Shown one piece after another: positions 25,100 to 31,899 of a DNA stretch of 33,259 bases (positions within the stretch are counted from its first letter, which is position 1; each line of letters starts with the position of its first letter). The notes below the pieces were generated by a model. That model searched no databases. It worked only from the letters and a program-made list of their open reading frames with translations, and was not told the DNA's origin. The DNA is from Ohtaekwangia sp966211525. Lineage in GTDB: Bacteria > Bacteroidota > Bacteroidia > Cytophagales > Cyclobacteriaceae. The position numbers and the translations under genes were made by a program. The stretch spans positions 1 to 33,259 of the forward strand of contig CBIHOZ010000067.1 in NCBI GenBank assembly GCA_966211525.1, in the 5' to 3' direction.

Positions 25100-25288
25100 A
25101 TGGCAACGAAACTTGATATAAAAGGTAAATGGAATGAAGCCAAGGGTAAGCTTAAGCAAAAGTATGGTCAGCTTACAGATGACGATCTGATGTTCACATC
25201 AGGAAAAGAAGATGAACTTTATGGTCGCTTGCAACAGAAGCTTGGCAAGACTAAAGAAGAAGTGAGAAAAATGATTGAAGAGATTTAG
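25100..25288 (+). CDS. CsbD family stress protein
   Basis: The 62-residue product has the CsbD pattern: DIKGKWNEAKGKLKQKYGQLTDDDL at the N-terminus and a second helix GRLQQKLGKTKEEVRKMIEEI. It is a small, soluble, highly charged helical protein. CsbD-like proteins are induced in the general stress response of several bacteria (sigma-B in Bacillus), and their molecular role is not known. It is divergent from the DUF1328 gene, with 260 bases in between that hold no other gene I can support. No strong terminator follows directly, so the transcript may run into the hairpins and the small frame downstream. Confidence 0.93.
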   Translation: MATKLDIKGKWNEAKGKLKQKYGQLTDDDLMFTSGKEDELYGRLQQKLGKTKEEVRKMIEEI

Positions 25289-25352
25289 TCATCTCACTTC
25301 AACACACATCCCCAACCTTACACACACGAATGGAACAGTTTGTCTAGGTCAT

Positions 25353-25414
25353 TTTTGGGAAGTTATAGGTTACTCATGTGTCACCACAGCATGAAGAACA
25401 GGTAACTCCCAAAA
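25353..25414 (+). other. Long imperfect hairpin downstream of csbD
   Basis: TTTTGGG-A-AGTTA (25353-25365) pairs with TAACT-CCCAAAA (25403-25414) with one bulged A, enclosing 37 bases. TAACT overlaps GTAAC (25402-25406), which could instead pair with GTTAC (25369-25373), giving two exclusive folds. No U-run follows, so it is not an ordinary terminator. It may be a structured leader or 3' UTR. Confidence 0.5.
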
Positions 25415-25516
25415 GTGCACCTTTATCAGAAATATATCTGTAAGCCCGAAGATGAGCGGTATAGATATATGATATCACTGGAGTCATGTCGCTATAGTTG
25501 AAAAAGTAAAGACCCC

Positions 25517-25550
25517 GGGGCTGTTGCTAGCATTTAGTAGCGCCCCTTTT
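25517..25550 (+). terminator. Hairpin with short T-run before the candidate small membrane peptide
   Basis: GGGGC (25517-25521) and GCTA (25526-25529) pair with TAGC and GCCCC (25538-25546), with TGTT bulged out, followed by TTTT. It is a weak terminator of the csbD transcript or an attenuator 13 bases before the small open frame. Confidence 0.5.
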
Positions 25551-25562
25551 AAATGAAAGGTT

Positions 25563-25643
25563 ATGAAAGGTAGAATTATAACAATGCTGATTGCGCTGTC
25601 GATGCTTGGGGTAATCCTCGGTCTGCAGTTTGTACACGTCTGA
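25563..25643 (+). CDS. Candidate 26-residue single-helix membrane peptide
   Basis: The frame ATG...TGA encodes 26 residues: a basic start MKGRIITM, a hydrophobic helix LIALSMLGVILGLQ and the end FVHV. An AAGG-rich stretch (AAATGAAAGGTT) precedes the ATG. A strong terminator follows 36 bases after the stop, so the frame fills most of its own short transcription unit. It is too short to judge by similarity. The hydrophobic helix and flanking signals are the only evidence. It lies downstream of csbD on the same strand, among other small stress-type membrane proteins. Confidence 0.4.
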   Translation: MKGRIITMLIALSMLGVILGLQFVHV

Positions 25644-25678
25644 TGATTTTCGCACAATCACTAACTATATATATAACA

Positions 25679-25715
25679 GAGGTTGCCCTTTTACAAAGGC
25701 AACCTCCCGTTTTTT
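25679..25715 (+). terminator. Intrinsic terminator after the candidate small peptide
   Basis: GAGGTTGCC (25679-25687) pairs with GGCAACCTC (25698-25706), with TTT/AAA extending inward past a bulged C. TTTTTT follows at 25710-25715. The T-run is on the plus side only. Confidence 0.9.
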
Positions 25716-25740
25716 ATACGTATTTGTATTAAAGCTATTT

Positions 25741-27360
25741 CTAGAATATATAGTCGGTGCTTAAGAATGCCGACTCGCGGTTACGAATAATATTGCTTAT
25801 AATTTGCTTGTTACTGTCCGTATTCTTGGTCGCCACCAGGGTACGCATGGAGAATACGCGTAATGCATCGGCAATGGAGAGCGTTCCTTCTGCCGAATCT
25901 TTTCTTCCATTGAACGGGAATGTATCCGGTCCGCGCTGGCTCTGTGCGTTGATATTAATACGACCGAGCTGATTCACAAAGGCATCAATGAACTTCGCTA
26001 TATTTCTGGAATCGGTTCCAAATATACTCACCTGCTGACCAAAGTTCGAGTTGATCACATAATCGATCGCTTCATCGTCATCGTCAAACGGAACGATCGG
26101 CACAACCGGACCAAATTGCTCTTCGCTATACAAGCGCATCTTACTGTTTACCGGGTATACTACTGCGGGATAGAAGAATGAATTCAAAGACTCGCCACCG
26201 TTCTCATTTGTAACCGTAGCGCCATGTTTCTTTGCATCTTCTACCAGCTCACGCAGGTATTCTACTTTACCAGGCTCAGGCAGTGGTGTAAGTGAAGCAC
26301 CATTATCCCAAGGCATGCCGGGCTTTAATTTCTTTATAGCTGCGTTGAATTTCTCCAGGAATGAATCAAGTATAGAACGATGTACAAAAAGAATTTTAAG
26401 AGCAGTACAGCGTTGTCCGTTAAAGGAAAGACTTCCGGTTATACATTCGCTCACTGCATTGTCAATGTCTGCGTCATGCAATACAATAGCAGGATTCTTG
26501 GCATCGAGTCCTAATATAGATTTGAGGCGGTGTGGTTTCGGATGTAATCGCTTCAGATCGTTAGCGCCTTTGTTCGTACCTATAAATGCAAACACATCGA
26601 TCTTACCGGTTTCCATCAACGCTCCTACTGTCTCACGACCTCTTCCGTATATAATGTTGATAACGCCCGGAGGGAAATTATCGCGGAAAGCTTCAATCAG
26701 CGGACGGATCAGTAACACGCCAAATTTAGCAGGCTTAAACACTACGGTATTACCCATGATCAATGCGGGTATAAGCGTAGTAAATGTCTCATTGAGCGGG
26801 TAATTATAGGGCCCCATACAAAGTGAAACACCCAGCGGTACGCGTCTTATCTGCGCCATGAAACCCTGCTCTTCAATAAGCTTTGCAGAATTACGATCGA
26901 GATCTTTATACGCTTTTATAGTATCTACTATATAATCGCAGGTACGATCAAATTCTTTTTCGGAATCTTTCAGTGTTTTACCAATCTCCCACATCAGTAA
27001 TTTTACAACAGCCGTGCGTTGTTCGCGCATGGCCGCCAAAAACCTTTCAACATGTTCGATGCGTTCCGTTACACTCATCGTTGGCCATACGCCTTGTCCC
27101 AAGTCATACGCCTTTACAGCGGCATCCAGTGCCTCCAGTGCTTCGGTAGATGTAAGTAGTGGTGTGCTGCCGATCACTTTCTGTTTATAGGTTCCGTTTT
27201 CTTTTATAAACACGGGGCTCAATACAGGGTTAAGATTCCCTGCCCATGTTTTCATTTCACCATTGACCAGATACTCGCGTTGTTCGATTGTTTCAGAAAT
27301 TTTGTACGCATCCGGAATTATATTCTCTTCCGGAAAAACATTTGCTAAGATTTGACTCAT
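25741..27360 (-). CDS. NADP-dependent glyceraldehyde-3-phosphate dehydrogenase-like aldehyde dehydrogenase (GapN/ALDH11 type)
   Basis: The 539-residue product has the aldehyde dehydrogenase core: GPYNYPLNETF with Asn186, GNTVVFKPAK, and catalytic Cys318 in SFNGQRCTALK. The SxxGQRCTA form is typical of non-phosphorylating GAPDH (GapN), which oxidises glyceraldehyde 3-phosphate to 3-phosphoglycerate with NADP+. The usual ELGGKNP block reads GLDAKNP at 284-290. The position of the general-base Glu is therefore Gly284, with Asp286 two residues on. The C-terminus (EQFGPVVPIVPF, FPFNGRKDS) is complete. The gene follows deoC by 6 bases, so substrate channelling from DeoC is plausible. The aldehyde specificity is inferred. 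Confidence 0.85.
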   Translation of the reverse strand: MSQILANVFPEENIIPDAYKISETIEQREYLVNGEMKTWAGNLNPVLSPVFIKENGTYKQKVIGSTPLLTSTEALEALDAAVKAYDLGQGVWPTMSVTERIEHVERFLAAMREQRTAVVKLLMWEIGKTLKDSEKEFDRTCDYIVDTIKAYKDLDRNSAKLIEEQGFMAQIRRVPLGVSLCMGPYNYPLNETFTTLIPALIMGNTVVFKPAKFGVLLIRPLIEAFRDNFPPGVINIIYGRGRETVGALMETGKIDVFAFIGTNKGANDLKRLHPKPHRLKSILGLDAKNPAIVLHDADIDNAVSECITGSLSFNGQRCTALKILFVHRSILDSFLEKFNAAIKKLKPGMPWDNGASLTPLPEPGKVEYLRELVEDAKKHGATVTNENGGESLNSFFYPAVVYPVNSKMRLYSEEQFGPVVPIVPFDDDDEAIDYVINSNFGQQVSIFGTDSRNIAKFIDAFVNQLGRININAQSQRGPDTFPFNGRKDSAEGTLSIADALRVFSMRTLVATKNTDSNKQIISNIIRNRESAFLSTDYIF

Positions 27361-27366
27361 TATACT

Positions 27367-28017
27367 TTATAGGGTTGGTTGGACTATATTTAGTGCTGAT
27401 GACGTACCAATTCGTGTTGCACCCGCATCGATCATACGTTTGGCATCATCAAAAGTTTTTATACCACCCGATGCTTTTATACCTACGGCAGGCGGTAGAT
27501 TTTCGCGCATTAATGCTATATGTTCAGCTTTGGCACCACTCGGTGCAAAGCCCGTTGAAGTTTTTACAAAATCAGCACCGGCATCTGCACATAACTTGCA
27601 GGCCCGCTTTATTTCGTCATCAGAAAGATACGCAGTCTCAATGATTACTTTCAAAAGTTTATGATGGTCGTGTGCCAGTTTACTGCACTTCGCTATTTCT
27701 ATTTTTGTCCACGGCAGGTTTGTTCTGAAAGACGTCAGGTTCCAGACTACATCGATTTCATCGGCACCGTTATCGACTGCACGCTGCATCTCATCCAATT
27801 TAGTCTCGGTCATGTTATACCCTAACGGGAAGCCTGCTACCGTTACCAGTATAATTTTTGCAGTTCCTATTTCACGCTTGGCTCGCTTTACCCAGAACGG
27901 TGGAACACATATTCCCAGAAGACTAAATCTCTTCGCGTCTTCAACAAGTTTATCTATATCACCGATGGTAAGTGTTGGACTTAAATTGGTGTGCTCTATA
28001 TAGCTGGCGAGGTTCAT
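27367..28017 (-). CDS. deoC: Deoxyribose-phosphate aldolase
   Basis: The 216-residue TIM-barrel product has the DeoC motifs in order: EHTNLSPT, GICVPPFWV, TVAGFPLGYN, ADEIDVVWN, KVIIETAYL, DFVKTSTGF with Schiff-base Lys152, and GIKASGGIKT with Lys181. It splits 2-deoxyribose 5-phosphate into glyceraldehyde 3-phosphate and acetaldehyde in the cytosol, the last step of deoxynucleoside salvage. The length is normal for the family. It is the first gene of a two-gene operon with the GapN-like dehydrogenase. Other deo genes are not in the window. Confidence 0.96.
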   Translation of the reverse strand: MNLASYIEHTNLSPTLTIGDIDKLVEDAKRFSLLGICVPPFWVKRAKREIGTAKIILVTVAGFPLGYNMTETKLDEMQRAVDNGADEIDVVWNLTSFRTNLPWTKIEIAKCSKLAHDHHKLLKVIIETAYLSDDEIKRACKLCADAGADFVKTSTGFAPSGAKAEHIALMRENLPPAVGIKASGGIKTFDDAKRMIDAGATRIGTSSALNIVQPTL

Positions 28018-28102
28018 TACTGCAAGTACTCGCTAAAAAAATCAAATCACAAGTTGATTAGTTCCACAACCTGGCAACAATATTATTTATACCCACCTAT
28101 AT

Positions 28103-28135
28103 AAAACAAAACAACCCATAGCTAATGGGTTGTTT
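28103..28135 (-). terminator. Minus-strand terminator of the small basic secreted protein gene
   Basis: AAACAACCCAT (28109-28119) and ATGGGTTGTTT (28125-28135) form an 11-bp stem with a 5-base loop. TTTTATATA follows on the minus strand. It lies 22 bases past the stop codon. Confidence 0.88.
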
Positions 28136-28157
28136 ATGATGAATATAGCCTATAAAA

Positions 28158-28541
28158 TTAGTGGCGGATACCACACACTTTACAATACTTCATTTTTCCG
28201 GGTGGTCTCTTTTTCGGTGGACGTTTATGACCAAAGTACATGGGGTTGGTATACTGTGGTCTCATCAAATTCTTTTCGTTCTTACGGATCGTCTTTACCG
28301 TTTCGCGCATGCGCGCTTCAAACTCGTCCTGCGATTCGTATGTCGGACCACCACCTTTCTTTCTGCTCTTGCGCGATTTCTTCGGACCATATTCCTTTTT
28401 AGGGTAATAGGGTTCTTCACCTGGTTCAAGCGTTGTAGGTGCGTTCTGCTCGGTATTGGCAGACTTCCTGCGCTTCTTTTTCGACTGCGCGAAGGTCGAG
28501 AATGCTAATGTTAGCAGGAGCAAAGTGATTAGTATACGCAT
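28158..28541 (-). CDS. Small basic secreted protein of unknown function
   Basis: From the ATG at 28541 the product is 127 residues. A signal peptide (MRILITLLLLTLAFSTFAQ) is followed by a Lys/Arg-rich, low-complexity mature part (KKKRRKS, KKSRKSRKKGGG), a short helix DEFEARMRETVKTIRKNEK, and the C-terminal KMKYCKVCGIRH. The two cysteines (CxxC) near the end could bind metal or form a disulfide. The longer frame to 28622 is unlikely, because an exact -7 promoter box (28553-28560) lies inside it. I do not recognise a function. Confidence 0.8.
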   Translation of the reverse strand: MRILITLLLLTLAFSTFAQSKKKRRKSANTEQNAPTTLEPGEEPYYPKKEYGPKKSRKSRKKGGGPTYESQDEFEARMRETVKTIRKNEKNLMRPQYTNPMYFGHKRPPKKRPPGKMKYCKVCGIRH

Positions 28542-28552
28542 AAAATGGGTTA

Positions 28553-28560
28553 CAAAGATA
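28553..28560 (-). promoter_or_regulatory. Bacteroidota -7 box of the small basic secreted protein gene
   Basis: On the minus strand this reads TATCTTTG, an exact TAnnTTTG, 11 bases before the ATG at 28541. The expected transcript start is within a few bases of the ATG. Confidence 0.6.
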
Positions 28561-28724
28561 TAACTGTTAATGTTACCTGAATCGTATTCAGCCACCGACT
28601 GAAGGTCTTTTAAGGCGATCAAACGAAATGCCTAACCGGTAAATTTTATGGAGACACTCTACTATTCGACAAAAATAACTTTTAATTAACTTTAAGATAC
28701 TTAAAATCAAACAACCCTTTCGCC

Positions 28725-29822
28725 ATGAAGTCCCTGTTTTTACTCATTCTGGGTCTTTTTTCCCGGATGGCATTTGCCACAGACCCCACCCCGCTTGAAA
28801 TAGGAGCCAAAGCCCCTGCATTTTCTTTACCGGCAACCGATGGTAAAACCTATACGCTCGATGACTTCGCGAAGTATAAAATACTCGCGATTGTTTTTAC
28901 CTGTAACCATTGTCCTACAGCACAAGCCTACGAAGACCGCATCAAGCAGTTGGTTACAGACTATAGCAGCAAGGGCGTTGGTATTGTTGCTATATCTCCG
29001 AACGACCCACAGTCCGTGCGCCTGGATGAGCTGGGCTATACTGACCTGAGCGATTCGTTTGAAGAAATGAAAATACGCGCGAAGAACAAGCAGTATAATT
29101 TTCCATACTTATACGATGGTGAGACTTCGGCTATATCTCGTCAATATGGTCCGCAGGCTACACCGCATGTATTTATATTCGATGATAAACGTGCGCTCCG
29201 CTATACCGGCCGCATCGATGATGGTGAAAAGCCAGGCACTGCCAAGACGCATGACACGCGTAATGCGCTCGATGCCTTACTCGCCGGTAAACCCGTGCCG
29301 GTAGAAAAAACAAAAACGTTTGGCTGCTCCATTAAGTGGCCTGACAAACGTGACTATGCCAACAAGGCGACTGAAGAATGGGCGAAAGAAAAAATAGCCA
29401 TTGACGAAGTTGATATAGCCGGCATAAAACAACTGCTTAAGAACGATGGTATAAATTACAAACTGATCAACGTGTGGGCAACCTGGTGCGGACCCTGCGT
29501 TACCGAGTTCCCGGAATTTGTAAACATGAATCGCATGTATCGTAACCGCGAATTTGAACTGGTAACGATAAGCCTCGATGAGATCAATCGAAAACCCAAT
29601 GCACTTAACTTCTTAACCAAGAAGCAGGCTTCCATGAAGAACTATATATTTAAGGGAGACAAGTATGCGTTTATGGAAGCGCTGGATAAGAAATGGGAAG
29701 GTTCGCTGCCGTATACTTTATTTATTGCTCCGGGTGGCAAAATCATTTACGGCAAACAAGGATTGATTGAACCGCTTGCACTGAAGAAAATTATAGTTGA
29801 GAATATAGGGAGGATTTACTGA
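28725..29822 (+). CDS. Exported protein with two thioredoxin-fold domains (redoxin + TlpA-like)
   Basis: The 365-residue product has a signal peptide (about 1-18). The first thioredoxin-like domain spans about 22-190, begins IGAKAPAFSLPATDG and carries Cys60-Asn-His-Cys63 in FTCNHCPTAQAYEDR. A linker contains FGCSIKWPDKR. The second domain spans about 225-365 with Cys255-Gly-Pro-Cys258 in NVWATWCGPCVTEFPEF. The first resembles AhpC/TSA-type redoxins with a CxxC, the second resembles TlpA/ResA. It probably acts in the periplasm as a thiol-disulfide reductase. The start is fixed by the signal peptide. It is monocistronic, and no cytochrome c or other maturation genes are alongside. Confidence 0.9.
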   Translation: MKSLFLLILGLFSRMAFATDPTPLEIGAKAPAFSLPATDGKTYTLDDFAKYKILAIVFTCNHCPTAQAYEDRIKQLVTDYSSKGVGIVAISPNDPQSVRLDELGYTDLSDSFEEMKIRAKNKQYNFPYLYDGETSAISRQYGPQATPHVFIFDDKRALRYTGRIDDGEKPGTAKTHDTRNALDALLAGKPVPVEKTKTFGCSIKWPDKRDYANKATEEWAKEKIAIDEVDIAGIKQLLKNDGINYKLINVWATWCGPCVTEFPEFVNMNRMYRNREFELVTISLDEINRKPNALNFLTKKQASMKNYIFKGDKYAFMEALDKKWEGSLPYTLFIAPGGKIIYGKQGLIEPLALKKIIVENIGRIY

Positions 29823-29828
29823 GTGATG

Positions 29829-29863
29829 TATAGTGCCGCTGAAAATATAGCAGCGGCACTATA
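29829..29863. terminator. Hairpin between convergent genes
   Basis: TATAGTGCCGCTG (29829-29841) and CAGCGGCACTATA (29851-29863) form a perfect 13-bp stem in the 46 bases separating two convergent stop codons. No T-run is present on either side, so it may end transcription in both directions by a non-classical route or protect the 3' ends. Confidence 0.6.
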
Positions 29864-29868
29864 GCAAA

Positions 29869-31197
29869 TTACTTATCGAACAGGTCGGCCTGATCTTCGG
29901 AGCGCTTCAGCAGGTTCGCGTCTATAGTCTTGCTGGCTTTTGCACCCAGTTTTTTCAAGTCTTCTACCCTGCGCACCAGGTTTCCGCTTCCCACCGATAA
30001 TTTTTTCATCGACTCTTCGTAGAATTTCTTGGAAGTTTCCAGGTGGCGACCGAGTGTGATCAGGTCTTCCGAGAAGCCTACAAATTTATCATAAAGATCA
30101 CCGGCTTTATTCGCTATATCCAGTACGTGACGTGTCTGATACTCCTGCTTCCATGTATTCTTGATAAGCTGCAGCGAGGGTATCAGCAATGTGGGACTCA
30201 CAAATACAATTCGTTTCTCAAGCGCTTCTTCGTATAGAGTCTTTTCACTTTGTATCGCGAGTATATAGGCCGGTTCGATCGGTATAAACATGATCACAAA
30301 ATCAAGACTACCGTTTCCATCACCTCCTATATTTTTATGGTAATTTTTATCGCCCAGCAATTTCATGTGCTGACGAATGGAAGTAAGATGACTCTTGAGG
30401 TGAATGATCTTCTCTTCTTCTGTTTCCGCATTCACAAAATTGTTATAGGCTGTAAGACTGACTTTCGAGTCGATGATAACGTGTTTGCTCTCGGGCAACC
30501 GTATAATTACATCAGGACGAAGTCTGCCTTCAATCGTTGTGAATGATTCCTGTATAAAGTATTCGCGATCTCGTTCAAGTCCTGATTTCTCCAATATACT
30601 TTCCAGTATAAATTCACCCCAGGCACCCTGCGTTTTAGAATCACCGCGTAACGCGCGCGTCAGGTTCTCGGCTTCGCGCGTCATCTGTACATTTAGTTTT
30701 TGCAGGTTTTCAAGCTGCTCACGCAATGCAGAGCTTCGCGAAATTGTATCCTTGTGCGTTTCTTCTACGCGCTTTTCAAACTCTGTAATTTTTTCACCGA
30801 GTGGTTTCAGCAGATCATACAGGTTTGTTTTATTCTGATCGGTAAACTTTTTACTCTTTTCTTCAAAAATTTCGTTCGCCAGGTTCTTGAATTGAAGCGT
30901 GAATTTTTCATTCAGCGTTTCAAGCTCCTTGCGCTGGTCCTGTAATTTTTCCTGCAGATTCCGGTAGTCGGCCTCGGATGCAGCCAGACTATTATTTGCT
31001 TCCAGCACTTTATGACGTTCGCCTTCAAGCTCGTGCTTGAGTTCATGTACCTGCTGCTGAAGTGATTTGTTTTTTTCCTGTTCCAGTAATATAGCAGAGC
31101 CGGCTGATTGCGCTTCTGCCGAAGATTTGAATTTAAAAACGAGCCACGCGGCTACTACACCGACACTAACCCCTACCAATAAAAAAATAATTTCCAT
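29869..31197 (-). CDS. rmuC: DNA recombination protein RmuC
   Basis: From the ATG at 31197 the product is 442 residues. It has an N-terminal membrane helix (about 1-22), a long coiled coil (about 30-175), then the RmuC nuclease-like domain: LRGDSKTQGAWGEFILESILEKSGL, LRPDVIIRLPESKHVIIDSKVSL, FVIMFIPIEPAYI and IVFVSPTLLIPSLQLIKNTW. The PDVI...IDSK pattern matches the PD-(D/E)xK nuclease fold. RmuC in E. coli limits inversions at short inverted repeats. The frame is open to 31221, but the membrane helix starts at MEIIFLLVG. It lies 45 bases after the ORF6N gene on the same strand. Confidence 0.95.
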   Translation of the reverse strand: MEIIFLLVGVSVGVVAAWLVFKFKSSAEAQSAGSAILLEQEKNKSLQQQVHELKHELEGERHKVLEANNSLAASEADYRNLQEKLQDQRKELETLNEKFTLQFKNLANEIFEEKSKKFTDQNKTNLYDLLKPLGEKITEFEKRVEETHKDTISRSSALREQLENLQKLNVQMTREAENLTRALRGDSKTQGAWGEFILESILEKSGLERDREYFIQESFTTIEGRLRPDVIIRLPESKHVIIDSKVSLTAYNNFVNAETEEEKIIHLKSHLTSIRQHMKLLGDKNYHKNIGGDGNGSLDFVIMFIPIEPAYILAIQSEKTLYEEALEKRIVFVSPTLLIPSLQLIKNTWKQEYQTRHVLDIANKAGDLYDKFVGFSEDLITLGRHLETSKKFYEESMKKLSVGSGNLVRRVEDLKKLGAKASKTIDANLLKRSEDQADLFDK

Positions 31198-31242
31198 GCG
31201 CTGTAAATATATGTTTAACAACCAACGTTGGGCAAATAGAAT

Positions 31243-31812
31243 TCATTCTTTATCGCGACTTGTTCGAAAACCAATCGGACGCTGATGCTTCACTGCAGGT
31301 TCCAAAAGTTCCTTGATAACATCGTAAATATTTCGGATGTCCTCGTTGTGCTGCAGGTCAGATGCTTCGAGCTTTTCAATTTTTGTTACCAGGTCGTGAT
31401 ACGAATTGATCATCTGGCGCATCTTTACAAATACACGCATGATCTGAATATTTACATCTACTGCACGCTTACTCTTCAACACCGAAGACAGCATGGCAAC
31501 ACCCTGCTCGGTAAATGCCATGGGCAAATACTTGGAGTGTTTGCCTCGTTTTGATTGTGAATGTTCATTGTCAAACTCATAATCGTTTAAGGTCACAAAT
31601 TGTGACCTTAAAGAGTTCCATTCCTCTGCCGACAGCTCGAACATGAAATCATCGGGAAACCGGTCTGCATTTCTTTTCACAGCTTGCTTCAATGCTTTTG
31701 TAGGAACTCCATATAGCTCGGCAAGATCAGCATCCAATAAAATTTTTTGATCGCGTACAACATAAATTTTGCGGAAGATCTGCTCTTCCGGGCGTAAAAC
31801 GGTTTTGCTCAT
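31243..31812 (-). CDS. ORF6N domain-containing protein
   Basis: The 189-residue product carries the ORF6N domain at about 8-100: EQIFRKIYVVRDQKILLDADLAELYGVPTKALKQAVKRNADRFPDDFMFELSAEEW, then GKHSKYLPMAFTEQGVAMLSSVLKSKRAVDVNIQIMRVFVKMR. A C-terminal helical tail (about 135-189) follows. ORF6N is a DNA-binding domain of phage antirepressor type. Many Bacteroidota carry chromosomal copies of unknown role. No other phage genes are nearby. It is upstream of rmuC on the same strand and probably co-transcribed. Confidence 0.92.
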   Translation of the reverse strand: MSKTVLRPEEQIFRKIYVVRDQKILLDADLAELYGVPTKALKQAVKRNADRFPDDFMFELSAEEWNSLRSQFVTLNDYEFDNEHSQSKRGKHSKYLPMAFTEQGVAMLSSVLKSKRAVDVNIQIMRVFVKMRQMINSYHDLVTKIEKLEASDLQHNEDIRNIYDVIKELLEPAVKHQRPIGFRTSRDKE

Positions 31813-31868
31813 AACGAAATAACTTTTAGCTATACTCTAACAGTGTAGGCTTTACCATACCTATTTGA

Positions 31869-31876
31869 TAGATTTG
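31869..31876 (+). promoter_or_regulatory. Bacteroidota -7 box of rocD
   Basis: TAGATTTG matches TAnnTTTG exactly, 23 bases before the ATG at 31900. No convincing -33 box is seen. Confidence 0.55.
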
Positions 31877-31899
31877 CAATAATACAAATTCTAAGTTCT

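Noticed and set aside
24886..25143. 85-codon minus-strand frame between DUF1328 and csbD
   Set aside because: It overlaps the csbD coding start and promoter motif and has no recognisable domain.
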